Positions 1 to 11,960 are shown, counted from the first letter of the stretch. The stretch is DNA of 64,000 nucleotides from Hyperoodon ampullatus (GCA_949752795.1 OX457061.1:125870530-125934529), one strand, 5' to 3'. The notes: a model not told the origin generated them from the sequence alone. A program made the numbers and translations.

Positions 1-484
1 TTACTGTAGCTTTTAGTAAGTCTTGAAGTTGGGTAGTGTTACCTCTCCAGCTTTGTTTTCCTCCTTCAATGCTGTGTTGACTAATCTGGATCTTTGCATC
101 TTTATGTAAACTTCAGAATCAGTTTGTTGAAATCCACATAACTTGCTGGGATTTTAATTGGAATTGCATTGAATCCATGTATCAAGTCAGGAAGAACTGA
201 CATCTTGACAGTATTGAGTCTTCCTATCCATGAACATGGAATATGTCTTCATTTGCTTAGTTATTCTTTGATCTTTTTCATTAGAGTTTTGTAGTTTTTT
301 TCATCATGGTATGTTTTTTAATATGTAGTTTCCAGTCTTTTTTAGGAAAGTATTCTTGAATTATAGTTTTTTGAGTTCTTTATTCTGTTCCTTAAGTCTG
401 CTTCAGGGACTTCTAGGTATATTTTGGATCTTTTTTGCTTATCACTTTCTCTTGAATCCTTTCTGTCAATTATTTTCTTTAATT
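1..484 (-). repeat. Old L1 ORF2 fragment, antisense
   Basis: The text parallels the young L1 in this window at about 13930-14290 (Trp/Phe-rich ORF2 3' half read in antisense), for example 'attgcattgaatc...tgtat' followed by the 'cctatccatgaacatgg' block. It is strongly diverged with no open frame, so it is an ancient L1M-type copy. It is continued after the SINE and resumes at 2933. Confidence 0.75.
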
Positions 485-498
485 AAATTTTTTTTCTC

Positions 499-705
499 GG
501 GCTTCCCTGGTGGCACAGTGATTGAGAGTCCACCTGCTGATGCAGAGGACCACGGGTTCGTGCCCCAGTCCAGGAGGATCCCACATGCCGCGGAGTGGCT
601 GGGCCCATGAGCCATGGCCGCTGAGCCTGCGCGTCCGGAGCCTGTGCTCTGCAACAGGAGAGGCCACAACAGTGAGAGGCCCGCATACCACAAAAAAAAA
701 AAAAA
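499..705 (+). mobile_element. CHR-2-type tRNA-derived SINE
   Basis: A complete sense copy runs from 'gggcttccctggtggcacag' to an A-tail. It is flanked by the target-site duplication AAATTTTTTTTCTC at 485-498 and 706-719. It inserted into old L1 sequence. Confidence 0.92.
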
Positions 706-719
706 AAATTTTTTTTCTC

Positions 720-1002
720 CTATTTACCTTCCGTATCTCTTAAGACATTGTGTGTTTTGCTTATATGATCTTGTGTTTTTTCTAGAATCTTTATTTTTCA
801 GATTTTTTCCTTCTTTTCTAATCTTTCCTGAGCTCTATCAACTGCCTCATTTCAGATTCTTTTCTCACTGTAATTGTATTATATTGTAATTTATATTTTT
901 ATGTTGTTCTCTTATATCTTCTATGATGTTCCTAGTTTTTCTATTTGACCTTTAAGTAGTAGATTATAATTTTAATTTGTTTCATGGATTTTTATTATCT
1001 CT
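720..1002. other. AT-rich sequence, probably old L1
   Basis: This is T-rich and low in complexity, continuing the style of the L1 antisense fragment on the left. I see no gene or site in it. Confidence 0.4.
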
Positions 1003-1172
1003 GGCCCACAGAGGACACTTGGTGTTGTCTGGAGACTTTTTGGTTGTCACTGATAAGGTTACTACAGGTATCTAGTGGGGAGAGGCCACAAAGAGTGCAT
1101 ATTGTAAGAAGTGTTCTCCCAAAACAAAGAATTATCTGACTCAATAGTGCCAAAGTTGGGAAACACATCTAT
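1003..1172 (+). mobile_element. MER20-like hAT DNA transposon fragment
   Basis: It carries the recognisable order 'tctggagactttttggttgtcac', 'tctagtggggagaggcc', 'caaagaattatctg', 'aatagtgccaaagttgggaaac'. I match this to the non-autonomous hAT-Charlie family MER20 from memory. It is ancient and diverged. Confidence 0.65.
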
Positions 1173-1193
1173 GAGGACATTATTCTACTTCTT

Positions 1194-1384
1194 TTTTTTT
1201 TTTTAATTAATTAATTTGGTTGCACAGGCTCTTAGTTGCTGCAGGCCGGCTCCTTAGTTGTGGCTCCAGGGCTCCTTAGTTGCGACATGCGTGTGGGATC
1301 TAGTTCCCTGACCAGGGATCGAACCCCGGCCCCCTGCATTGGGAGCACAGAGTCTTATCCACTGTGCCACCAGAGAAGTCCCCC
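1194..1384 (-). mobile_element. CHR/tRNA-derived SINE, older type
   Basis: An antisense copy with a poly-T tail on the left and the tRNA-like end 'gtgccaccagagaagtccc' on the right. It is bounded by the duplication TATTCTACTTCTT at 1181-1193 and 1385-1397. The body 'gttccctgaccagggatcgaacccc' is the older variant and differs from the CHR-2 copies. Confidence 0.9.
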
Positions 1385-1397
1385 TATTCTACTTCTT

Positions 1398-2385
1398 ATT
1401 CTTTTTTTTTTCCTGACAGTCACTTTGTATAGAATTTAACAATTATCCTTTTATGTTACTTATTTTCATGTGAAATTAGATTTGCTAAAATTTTAGAAAG
1501 GAAGAGTGGGTAAAAATAGCTTTTCTGACTTCATAACTTGAGCTTCCTCTTCTGTTATTTTTATGACATGTTTAAAAACCATGGCCTCGTAGAGTCTGAG
1601 CTCTTCTGTCTTTGCTCCTTTCCCCCTCTTTTCTCTGTCCTTTGTTTCTGTTATCCCCGCACAGATCAATTTGGATTTTCTTTCCAGCGATTTCTCCTCA
1701 ATGTGGGGCTTTGATCTCCAAGGGAACTTCAGGTGGTTAGTTTCGAGAATTCTTAGGAGCAGACTGCCCCACACTTTTTGACTTCTCCATTGGTCCTTCC
1801 TTTTAAATGAAAATTGGAATGTGTAAAAACACCTCCTGCTTTGGCTGCTCTCCTTAAATTGGCCCATCGTGCTTGCCTGTGAATACTTGCTGGCTTTTTG
1901 GGGTTCTGATCTGCGGTCTATCGGGTGCCCCATTGTTTCCCTCTGCTTTCTTTTGCACAGATGCTATTGCCACCTGAGTCTGGAGCTGACTGTGATTTGT
2001 CTCTGTTCACATGTGTTTTGGGAGTTGTGAGGTCACCTAGATTTGCTTTAGATGTTATTTGTGGGTGTTTGGTTCTCTTGGTTTTGTCTGTTTTGAGGAG
2101 GGGTTCAGGGAAATTAAAACAAAAAAAACAAAAACAAAAAAAACTATCTTCTTTGCTATCTTGCCAGAATTTCTCTATTTGGCTTTAAATATTTAAGCCA
2201 TGGAGGATGTTCTCTAAAAATTTTTGTTGAATTTGACTATTCTTCCCTTCTTCACATGTAACACCTGTACTCTCTACCCAAGAAAATAATTCATGAGGGA
2301 AGTTTGCCTATAATTTTCCTTTTTTGTAAAGTGCTTATAGTGGTTTGGAATTAAGGTTTTCCTGACTTATGAAACAAGTGGGAAA
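1398..2385. other. Unassigned intronic sequence
   Basis: About 1 kb with no recognisable gene. A 146-codon antisense frame (1493-1933) has no recognisable motif. I could not assign a repeat family. Confidence 0.4.
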
Positions 2386-2932
2386 TGTCGACTGAAAAAA
2401 AAAAGCACAACCTAAAAGTTGAGAATTATGTTTTATTTGGTGAACCAAACTGAGGATTTAAACCCAGGACACAGCATCTCAGACAGCTCCGAGGGGCTGC
2501 TCCAAAGAGGTAACGGAGGAGCTAGGATATATAGGGGTTTTTGCAACAAACACCAGGTAGTCAGAACTTCAAAAGATTGCTTTTAATTCGAGAAAACCAG
2601 ACATCTCAAGTTACGGAATTAAGCACTCTTCTATGTATGGGAGGATGCAAGAGTCTGGGCTCACTGAAATAGTTATTTTTGATGTTTACCTTTCGATATG
2701 CACCTCAGCTGTGTGGGGCCAGAATCCTGTGTTTTCTCATCCTGAGTCCCCTCAGGGTGCACCACTGGGGAGGGGGGCGGAGGGGGAGGGGGAGTGGCTG
2801 CAGCAGTGACTGTTTGATGGGCGGGGGGATCCTGTTTCTATCCTGAGTCTCCTCAGGGCTCACCTTTGGGGCAGCTGTAATGTGATGGCTCACTTTGTTT
2901 ATCGATATGGCAGACAGCATTTATTATTGACA
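2386..2932 (-). mobile_element. Probable solo LTR of an endogenous retrovirus
   Basis: In minus-strand sense the element begins TGTC and ends GACA, giving the usual TG...CA ends. It has an AATAAA signal about 30 bp before the 3' end (plus-strand 'ttttattt' at about 2435). A 4-bp duplication GAAA flanks it at 2382-2385 and 2933-2936. At 547 bp it is the right size for an LTR. The 4-bp duplication points to a class I (gammaretrovirus-like) element, but the family is not identified. No internal gag/pol/env sequence is present, so it is the residue of LTR-LTR recombination. Confidence 0.6.
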
Positions 2933-3338
2933 GAAACATTCCCATTTTGACTATATTCTGGAAAACTTTGTGAAAGATTAGTATTACTTTTTCCTTAAGT
3001 ATTTGGAAGAATTCACCTGTGAAGCCATCTGGACTTGGTGTTTTCTCTGTGGGAAGATTTAAATCATAAACTTAATTTATGTTGTGATGTCTTTTGTGTC
3101 GGTGGACCATTTGCAAGTGTTTTGCATTTAATTTCCTAACATTTTGGGGTTTTTCTAGTTATCTTTCTGTTGTTGCTTTGTAGCCTGTGTTGTGGTTACA
3201 GAACATCATAGTGTACATGATTTCAGTCCTTTGAAATGTTTGGTGCTTGCTTTCTTGCCCAACTTATGGTCTCTTTTGTAAATGTTTCATATGCATTTGA
3301 AAGGAATATGTATTTCACAGTTACTGTATTTATGTATG
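2933..3338 (-). repeat. Old L1 ORF2 fragment, antisense
   Basis: The text 'gaattcacctgtgaagccatctgg' matches the region around 15148-15171 of the young L1 in this window, which encodes the PDGFTGEFY motif of L1 reverse transcriptase. It is diverged and interrupted. It is the same host element as at 1-484 and 5230-8900. Confidence 0.8.
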
Positions 3339-3425
3339 TATTGGGTTGGCCAAAAATTGCCTTTGGTTTTTACATAAAAATAAAAAACACATTTTTCATT
3401 TTTGCCAAGAGTTTTATTGAACAAC

Positions 3426-3815
3426 CTATTCACCCTTTTGTTCCACTACCTTCTGCCATTTTTCAGGCAACTTCATAATTCCATGTTCCCAAAACTTTTT
3501 ATCTTTTTGAGCAAAGGACTGTTCCAGGTGCCTTTTACAGTTTTCCAAGGAATTGAAATTTTTTTCATTATGAGAATTCTGTAAAGACCAAAATAAATGT
3601 AAACCCGAAGTTTCAGTGCCTGGTGAATACGACAGATGAATGAGAACTTCCCAACCAAGCTGTAACAGTTTTTGCCTGGTCATCAAAGAAACATGAGGTC
3701 TTGCATTATCCTGATAGAAGATTATGCGTTTTCTGTTGATTAATTCTGGGCACTTTTTGTCGAGTGCTGCATTCATTTGGTCTAATTGGGAGCTGTACTT
3801 GTTGGAATTATTCAT
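3426..3815 (-). pseudogene. Mariner transposase, C-terminal catalytic half (broken)
   Basis: A frame of 129 codons carries the second catalytic aspartate in the motif IIFYQDNARPHVS (about residues 32-44) and the usual C-terminal tail with KLPEKWQKVVEQ. The third acidic residue of the DD34D triad should lie in a PYSPD..PSD-like motif. Here that motif reads SYSPGTETSGLH, so the expected Asp is lost. With the frameshift from the N-terminal half and the missing catalytic residue, this transposase is inactive. Confidence 0.85.
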
Positions 3816-4074
3816 TTGGTTTTCTGGAAGGATCTCCTAATAGAGGACTCCCTTCCAATCCCACCATATATGCAACATCACCTTCTTTGGATGAAGACCA
3901 GCCTTTGATGTGGTTGGTGGTGGTTCATTTCACTTGCCCCACGATCTCTTCCGTTCCACATTATTGTACAGTATCCACTTGTCATTGCCTGTCACAATTT
4001 ATTTTAAAAACGGAACATTTTCATTACGTTTAAGTAGAGAATCTCATGCAGAAATATGGTCAGGAAGGCTTTTT

Positions 4075-4410
4075 TTAGCTTAACTTACATGGAACCCAAA
4101 CATCGAAGCAGTTCACATAACCAAGCTGGTGCAAATGATTTTCAGTGCTTGATTTGGATATTTTGAGTATGTCAGCTATCTCCTGCGTGGTATAACGTTG
4201 ATTGTTCTCAATTAATGTCTCGATTTGATCGCTGTCAACTTCAACTGGTCTACCCGACCGTGGAGCATCGTCCAGCGAGAAATCTCCCGCACAAAACTTC
4301 GCAAACCACTTTTGACACGTTCGATCAGTCACAGCACCTTCTCCATACACTGCACAAATCTTTTTTTGCATTTCAGTTGAGTTTTTACCTTTCTTGAAAT
4401 AATAAAGCAT
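4075..4410 (-). pseudogene. Mariner transposase, N-terminal DNA-binding half (broken)
   Basis: The frame of 111 codons encodes the two helix-turn-helix units of a Tc1/mariner transposase. It includes the WFAKFCAGDFSLDDAPRSGRP stretch between the two HTH motifs (about residues 35-55) and the second HTH region TTQEIADILKISKSS (about residues 74-88). The start codon used here is internal, since the normal start lies a few codons upstream. The frame then fails and the central part, including the first catalytic Asp, is out of frame. The family resembles the Hsmar-type mariners of mammals. It is a dead relic and is not expected to give a functional enzyme. Confidence 0.85.
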
Positions 4411-4541
4411 AATATGCCGAAAATGTTCCTATTTTTCCTTCCATCTTCAATATTAAAATGGCTACACAAAAATTCACCAATTTTGTTAAGTCTATTTTTA
4501 TTTTTTTATTTTTTTGCTTGAGTAATGCTTGTGGAGTTGAA

Positions 4542-5090
4542 TTTTTTTAACATCTTTATTGGAGTATAATTGCTTTACAATGTTGTGTTAGTTTCTGCTG
4601 TATAACAAAGTAAATCATCTATATGTATACATACATCCCCATATCTCCTCCCTCTTGCGTCTCCCTCCCACCCTCCCTATCCCACCCCTCTAGGTGGTCA
4701 CAAAGCACCGAGCTGACCTCCCTGTGCTATGCAGCTACTTCCCACTAGCTATCTATTTTACATTTGGTAGTGTATATATGTCCATGCCACTCTCTCACTT
4801 CGTCCCAGCTTACCCTTCTCCCTCCCCGTGTCCTCAAGTCCATTCTCTATATCTGCGTCTTTATTCCTGTCCTGCCCCTAGGTTCTTTTTTTTTCAGATT
4901 CCATATATATATATGGTAGCATACGGTATTTGTTTTTCTCTTTCTGACTTACTTTACTCTGTATGACAGACTCTAGGTCCATCCACCTCACTACAAATAA
5001 CTCAATTTCGTTTCTTTTCATGCCCGAGTAATATTCCATTGTATATATGTGCCACATCTTCTTTATCCATTCATCTGTCAATGTAGGTCT
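4542..5090 (-). mobile_element. 5'-truncated L1 3' end inside the mariner
   Basis: It matches the 3' UTR and last ORF2 codons of the young L1 at 12442-12940. It includes the C-terminal ORF2 stretch [20 protein letters not shown] encoded on the minus strand up to 5081. It ends with a canonical AATAAA (plus 'tttatt' at about 4555) and poly-T. It interrupts the mariner 5' untranslated region. Confidence 0.88.
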
Positions 5091-5229
5091 TTTTTTTTAA
5101 ATGCACACTCATATGATAGCTGTCACATGCAATCTAACAAAATCGTTTCGAATGAAGTTAAAGACAACTAAGTGCTACTAGAGCCATCTTACGGGAAAAA
5201 AATGAACAAATCTTTTGGCCCACCCAATA

Positions 5230-5506
5230 TATTCTGTGTTGTTTAATCATGATGTTTAAATCTCCTGTATTTTTAAGTGATTACTTGTCTGCTTGTTGTA
5301 TCAGGTACTGAGTGAAGAGCATTAATATCTCCAAGTGTATGTGTGGATTTTTTCATTTTCTCCTTTTAAGTATATCGGTTTTTGATATTTATGCTTTGAA
5401 GCTAAGTTATTTAGTGCGTAGCAACTTAAGTTGTTGCCTTAAAGTGTTTAGATCATTGCATTGGTCTCTTTGTGCATCTTCCTGCTGCACTGACCATTTA
5501 TTGTTA
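5230..5506 (-). repeat. Old L1 ORF2 fragment, antisense
   Basis: A continuation of the host L1 right of the mariner. It resembles the endonuclease-domain part of L1 ORF2 in antisense. Diverged, with no open frame. Confidence 0.65.
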
Positions 5507-5516
5507 TGACATGTCC

Positions 5517-5731
5517 TTTTTTTTTTTTTTTTTTTTTTTTTGCGGTACGCGGACCTCTTACTGTTGTGGCCTCTCCCGTTGCGGAGCACAGGCTCCGGAC
5601 GCACAGGCTCAGCAGCCATGGCTCACGGGCCTAGCTGCTCCGCAGCATGTGGGATCTTCCCAGACCAGAGCTCGAACCCGTGTCCCCTGCATCGGCAGGC
5701 GGACTCAACCACTGCGCCACCAGGGAAGGCC
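5517..5731 (-). mobile_element. CHR-2-type SINE
   Basis: A complete antisense copy with a long poly-T, 'gcggtacgcgg', and the end 'ccaccagggaaggcc'. The duplication TGACATGTCC lies at 5507-5516 and 5732-5741. Confidence 0.93.
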
Positions 5732-5741
5732 TGACATGTCC

Positions 5742-7025
5742 ATTTTTATCTCTAGTAACATTACTTCCTTTAAAGGCTGCTTTATGTCCTATTACAGAGC
5801 TACACCAGCAAGCATTCTTTTGGTTAATGTTTCCTTAGTATATCTTTTTCTGTAGCCTTTTCTTTCATTTTCTCTGACTCCTTATGTTTAAATGTGTCTC
5901 TTATCTGAAATCTAGCCCCACAGTCTTTGTCTTTTTTTCAGAGAGTTTAATTTATTTACATATAATGTAGTTACTGATTTGCTTTAATTTAGGCTGTGTA
6001 TATGTTTGTCCCTATATTTTTTTTATTTGTCCCATCTGTTCTTTGTTTCTTTATTGTTTTCTTCCTTTCATTATTTTCACTCCTCCTTTTGGATTAATCA
6101 GATATTTCATCTTTATCTTCTATTTGTTTTTAATTGTACATTTTTCATTTGCCTTTTGTCATGGTCCTAAATATTACAATTTGCATCCTTGCTTAATTCT
6201 ACCATAATGCTCATTTATATATACCTAAATTTAGTATTTATATCCCTTCTCAAACCATGCACAGTCCTGTTACCAATATTATTCTATTTATTCCCCTCTA
6301 AACCCTTTATGCCACTATGATTATTTTACTTTTATATCTTATACAGCTCATAAGGAGCGTCATTATTACTGTTGTTATTATGCTAAACAATCAATATATT
6401 TTTACATTTACCCCTATTCTATTGTTTACAGTGCTCTTTATTCCTTCCTGAAGTCACACACTTCCATTTGATATCTTTTCCTTTTAGTGTGAATAACTTC
6501 CTTTAGTATTTCCTGTAGTGCAGATCTGCTCTTCGTGAATTCTGTCAGCTTTTGTTTGTCTGAAAAGATTTTATTTCACCTCCAGGTTTAAGGAATATTA
6601 TCACTGGGTATTAAACTCTAGGTAGATGGAGGGGGTGTTGGTTTGTTTTTGCTTTACTTCATTTTGTTTTTTGCACTTTAAAGGTGTCATTACATTTTCT
6701 TCCGGTATCCATAATGAGGTCAGTTTTATGTCTTATTTTTGTTTGTTTGAAAGCAATATATGTTTCTCTCTTAGCTGATCTAGTAGTTTCTGTTTGATTT
6801 TCAGCAGTTTTACCAGGATATGCCTAGGTAGAGTTTCCTGTGCTTTTAACCTGCTTTGGGCTTTCTCAGCTTCTTAAACCTGGAGGCTGGTATCTTTTTT
6901 GAGTTTGGGGAAAATTATGTCCCTTAGGTCCTCCTGTATTGCTTCTGCCCATTTGCTCTTCCTCATTTTGGACTCCAGTTACATATATTCGACCCTTTGA
7001 GTTTGTCACACATGTCTTCTGTGCT
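5742..7025 (-). repeat. Old L1, ORF2 start / ORF1 region, antisense
   Basis: The stretch around 6480-6620 ('gtgcagatctgct', 'gaattctgtcagcttttgtttgtctgaaaag') parallels the ORF1 3' end of the young L1 at 16660-16740. The whole block is therefore the same ancient L1 running toward its 5' end. No open frame. Confidence 0.7.
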
Positions 7026-7033
7026 CTGTTCTG

Positions 7034-7244
7034 ATTTTTTTTTTTTTTTTTTTGCGGTACACGGGCCTCTCACTGTTGTGGCCTGTCCCGTTGCGGAGCA
7101 CAGGCTCCGGACGGGCAGCCTCAGCGGCCATGGCTTACGGGCCCAGCTGCTCCGTGGCATGTGGGATCTTCCCGGACCGGGGCACGAACCCGTGTCCCCT
7201 GCATCGTCAGGCGGACTCTCAACCACCGCGCCACCAGGGAAGCC
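7034..7244 (-). mobile_element. CHR-2-type SINE
   Basis: A complete antisense copy flanked by CTGTTCTG at 7026-7033 and 7245-7252. It is inserted in ORF1-region sequence of the old L1. Confidence 0.92.
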
Positions 7245-7252
7245 CTGTTCTG

Positions 7253-8900
7253 CTTTTTTACATTTTCTCCTTTTTGCTTCAGTCTGTTTAAATCTGTTGA
7301 GGCCTTTAGCATTTCACTGATTCTGTCTTCTGCTCTCTCTAACCTGTTAAACGAATCCAGAGGGTTCCTAATATGATACTGTGTTTTTCAGTTCTAGGAT
7401 GTCCATTTCATATTTTTTTATAGATTACAGTTTTCTGTTGAAAGTATTAATGGATTTTTCCATTTGGCCCATCTCTATTTTCTTGACCATATTAATCACT
7501 TATTTTAAGGTCCCTCCTTGATAAATCTCATAACTGAGTCATCTAGATCTGTTTCTGTTGTTAGCTAGATCTGTTCTATTTCTGTTGTCTCTTTTTCTTG
7601 GTTTTCAGTCATTTTTTCCTGTTTCTTTGTTATAAACCATGCTTTATAACATAGAGCAATGAACTTTTTCTATAAATTGTTAGATTGTAAATATTCTAGG
7701 CTTTGTGAGCCCATATATACATATTCTTCTTCTTCTAAAAATTTTCTACAGCCCTTAAAAATGTAAAAGTTTTTCATAACTTGTAGGCTATACAAAACCA
7801 CAGCGCAGGTTAGAGTTTTTGTACCTGAGATTTACAGTATTTGATTGGATGCCAGACATTGTGGATGAAAAATTTAATAGCCTCTGGGTAATGTTATCTT
7901 TCTTCAAAGAAGATTAAGTTTTCTTCTTAAAACTAAATAATGCCAGCAGATTACCTTGATACTGTTGAAGTTAGCTGTGGCCTGTTTGTTCCCAGGCGGT
8001 AGCTCTTGTTCCTATGCCTTGGTCTGCCTGAGACCTCCTCTCAGTGCTGATGATGTTTGTTCACCATGCCCTCCGCATTCCTAGGACCCAATCTCTACTA
8101 TCCCTCCCAGCACCATCCAGCTGCTCATCTTTGCCCAGCACGTCACCCTCCTGGCTGCTGATTTGTGCTGGTTTGCCCAGAGTGTTGCTTGTGAATGAGT
8201 GCATAGTTTAGGAGTTAGCCGAAAATAGAGGGGATTTTTTTGTTGTGCTGAGGGGAACTTTTTGGTGATTTTTTCCTTGCAGTCTGGGTCACTTTGTAGC
8301 CGCAGACTTATTAGCCCAGTAAGACTTGCCTTCTGCCTGTGCTGGACTTAGGAAGTGCCCGCAGGGAAGCTGGGATGGAGTGGAGCTCATCCTACTGTTT
8401 TCTGCTGTCCGTCGTGGTCCAGTGCGCCCTGCCTACATCACTTACTCTCCAGTGCTTCCAAACAGCTTTTTAAATATTTTCGTTGTTGTTCATCATTTAT
8501 ATTTATTTTCAGTGCGCAATTAATCCAATATGAGTTACACTGTCATGGCCAGGAAAACAAGTCCCTACATTTTTGTAAACTAACTTTTTTTTCCTGTGAC
8601 TATAATAGTATATTTTCATTGTAAAACATTAGAAAATACCAAAAACTGTGCTGTAGAAAATTGAAATTACCTAGAACCTTGCTACCTAGAGATTATGTTC
8701 CTGTTAGTCACATAAATTTTGTTTTTATTTAAAAATCTAGTTCTCTTGTTATAAAAGTAATCTGTACACATAATTAAAAATGCCAAGTAGCTCTGGAAGT
8801 CTTTTAGGAAAAACTGCAGTTCCTAGACCTCACGTGTCACCCTATTCACCACTTTCAGTCCTTTTAACTATGTGTTTTCTTATTTATCAACATAATTATA
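7253..8900 (-). repeat. Old L1 5' part with unassigned sequence
   Basis: The first ~300 bp resemble the L1 ORF1 coiled-coil region in antisense. A stretch near 7690-7830 ('ctaggctttgtgagcc') resembles an ancient hAT-type MER element. The rest (about 7980-8900) is unassigned. No gene seen. Confidence 0.45.
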
Positions 8901-9754
8901 AACCGTATACCTATACTATTACCTCTTGATTTTTAAAAGCGTTTATTATTATTATTATTTTAGTTTTAGACATTATCTATGGACTTCCTACTTTGGAAGA
9001 TAAGAATTTAGCTGCCTTTCCTCCATCTGTTCTTTTTCCCCTGATCTCACCATATACAACTGTACTTCCTATCCCCAGATCCTCCAAATATACCTGTAAT
9101 TTTGGTGAAATCATTGTACAGTGTTGGTATTACTTTGAACATGTATATTCTAATCAAAGCTGCGGTAATTGTACCATGACTACTTTTCTTTCTTGCACAA
9201 TATTTTGTTTTCTCTTTAGTGAATAATTGCTTTGTTTTTCACAAACTTATTTCTAGTTTGTTGCCAGACTCTTCCCTAGATATGTTTATCTCTTCTCAGA
9301 TCATCCAGATACATTAGGTATTATATGGGTCTAATCTTCGAACCATTTCTTTGGAATCCCCTCTGACCTTCTCCAAACCAGACGAGTTTTTCCTTTGACC
9401 TGCTGGAAAGATGTCATCCTGGCCTCTCCCCTAACCTGTCCTGATGTTAGATCTCTTATTGTCTGGAGTCCATGGCTTCTTTTTTCTTGATATATTCCCC
9501 CATTTTACTGGCATCTATGGGACATGGTGTGTGTGTGTGTGTGTGTGTGTGTGTCGGAAATCGCTGCTGTCCTGCGGTGTCCAATCTTCCCTCCTTCCTT
9601 TTTAGTACTAGTATCTTCCCATGCCCCCACGCCCACTTTGGATTTGGGTTAGCGCATGGCTGCCTAGGCAGAGACATCATTTCCCAGCTTCCTTTTGCAG
9701 CTGGGTGTGGCCATGGGAATAGGTTGTATCCAGAGTAAAATAGCCATTCATATG
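8901..9754. other. Unassigned intronic sequence with a (GT)n microsatellite
   Basis: No coding feature is supported. A perfect (GT)14 run lies at 9527-9554. The rest shows no repeat family that I recognise. Confidence 0.5.
9527..9554 (+). repeat. (GT)14 microsatellite
   Basis: Fourteen uninterrupted GT units, long enough to be length-polymorphic. Confidence 0.95.
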
Positions 9755-11960
9755 GCTTTTAATTCTTTTTCCAGCTTTATTGAGTTATGATTGACAAATT
9801 TTAAAAATTATATGTATTTAAGGTTTACAACATGGTGTTTTGTCATAAGTGTACCTCGTGTAATGATCACCACGATGAAGCCAGTGAACATGCCCATCAC
9901 CTCACATAGTTAGCATTTTGTGTGTGTGATGCGAACACTTAAGATTTACTTTCTTACCAAATTTCAAGTGTACTATACATTATTGGCAACTGTAATTAAC
10001 CATGCTGTGTATTCGATCTCTAGAAGTTTATGCATCTTATGACTGAAGGTTTGTACCCTTTGCCAACATCTCTGCATTTTTCTCACCTCCCAGCCCCTGG
10101 CAACCACCATTCTACTGTCTGTTTCTGAGTTTGACGTTTTTAGATTCCAGTCATATGTAATATCATGCAGTGTTTGTCTTTTTGTGTCTGACTTATTTCA
10201 CTTAGAATATATCTTCCAAGGATTTCCTTCATGCTTAAAGCTGAGTAATATTCCACTGTGTATCAATATATATACCACATTTTCTTTATTCATTCATTGA
10301 CACTTAGGTTGTTTCCATGTCTTGGCTACTGTGAGTAATGCTGCAGTGAACATAGGAGTACAGATACCTTGTCAAGATACTGATTTAATTTCCTTTGGAT
10401 AAATACTCAGAAGTGGAATTGCTGGATCATATGGTAGCTCTATTTTTAGTTTTTTGAGGAACCTCAGTACTGTTCCCTATAGTGGCCACACCAATTTACA
10501 TTCCCACTAACAGTGCACAAGGGTTTCCTTTTCTCCACATTCTCATCAGTGTTTGTCATCTCTTCTCTTTTTGATAATAGCTCTATGAACAAGAGTGAGA
10601 TGATCTCTCACTGTGGTTTTGATTTGCATTTCCCTGATTATTAGTGATGTTGAGCCACCTTTTCATATATCTGTTAGCCATTTATATGTCTTCTTTTGAG
10701 ATACGTCTATTGAGTTCCTTTGCCGATTTTTAAATTGCTGTCATTAATTAATAATGGCAAAATTTTTTTAATTTGTCCATCTTTTTGCTGTTGAGTTGTT
10801 TGAGTTACTTAAATATTTTAGATGTTAACCTGTTATCAGCTATATAATTTGCAAATATTTTCTCCCGTTTTGTAGGTTACCTCTTTATTTTGTTGATTTT
10901 TCCTTTGATGTGCACAAGCTTTTACTCATGTAGACCCACCATTTTGTTTTGTTTTTGTTTGTACTTTGGTATCATATCGAAAAATTTCTTACTAAGATGC
11001 ATATGCTCTTTTTTGAAGTGCCTATTCAAGTGTCTTGCCTATTTTTCCATTATGTTGGTTTCCCTTTGGTTTTTAGGAGTTCTTTGTATATTCTGGATAG
11101 AAGGCTTTTGTTAGTTACATGTGTTGTAAATATATTTTGTCTTTTAGTGGCTTGTCCTTTTAAACTTGTCCTTAAAAATGCCAACTGTAAAGAAAAGGAT
11201 TGAATAAATTGGACTATAATAAAATTAACAACTTCTCTTCAAAAAATGCCATTTAGTAGAATGTTGAATAGAAGCGTCATGTTCTTGATTCAAGGGAGTA
11301 AATGTATTATGTTAACTCAAGTCTTTTTTGAAAATACCCATTTTCAGATTAAGGAATTCCCTTCTAGTCTTGTTTTATAAAGAGTCATTAAATTTTATCT
11401 CACCCTTTTTCTGACTTAATTAAGATGATTGTATGATTTTCTCCTTGATTATATTAATGTAACAGTGATTGATTTTCAAATATTAAGCGGGACTTGTCAA
11501 TATTATCACTTTTTTTTCATTGTTACCAATCTTACAAGTTAAGATTCCATTTGTGATTTTCTGATTGTGAGTGAATTTCATCATGTCACAGTCTTTTGGC
11601 CATTTTGCTTTGCTTCTCTGTAAATTGTGTGTATATTTTTTGCCGTTTTTATATTACATTTCCAATTTTTTTTCTTGTGAAATTTTAATCTGGTATAAAT
11701 AACCTTTATCTAGTATATCATCACAGTTTTTTTCCACCCTCTGCTATTTCACTTATTTTTATGCTATTTTTGGCCATACAGAGTTTTTTTTTCTTTTTTT
11801 AAAATTTCATGCAAGTATATCTTTTATTTATATCTTCTGAATTTCCTTTATTGGGTGAAAAATTTGGCAAATCTTGTATTAGATAGATAACAGACATGTG
11901 TACACATGTGCATGCATGTACATATATAATCTTTAACCTAGTTGGAATTCTAAAATATTT
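9755..11960 (-). repeat. Old L1 3' half, antisense
   Basis: Landmarks in order match L1 3' UTR and ORF2 C-terminus in antisense: 'ctttattgagttatgattgac', 'aatattccactgtgtat', 'agtaatgctgcagtgaacat', 'ggaattgctggatcatatgg', and on to 'ctttttgctgttgagttgtttgagtt'. These are parallel to 12890-13420 of the young L1 but diverged and unopened. It is continued across the SINE and the young L1 to about 20300. Confidence 0.85.

Larger units (their letters stand above)
3341..5227 (-). mobile_element. Full-length, inactive mariner transposon (carries an L1 insertion)
   Basis: The inverted termini are TTGGGTTGGCC at 3341 and GGCCCACCCAA ending at 5227, flanked by TA dinucleotides at 3339-3340 and 5228-5229, the mariner target duplication. 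Removing the ~550-bp L1 inside leaves about 1.34 kb, normal for a mariner. Two transposase pieces are read on the minus strand, one with the helix-turn-helix half and one with the catalytic half. Its host sequence is an old antisense L1, so the order of events is old L1, then mariner, then younger L1. Confidence 0.92.

Noticed and set aside
1493..1933. 146-codon minus-strand frame
   Set aside because: No motif, no splice context and no homology I recognise. Likely chance.
3426..4410. Domesticated mariner transposase gene (SETMAR-like)
   Set aside because: The frame is broken, the third catalytic Asp is lost, no SET-domain exon is near and the element is interrupted by L1.
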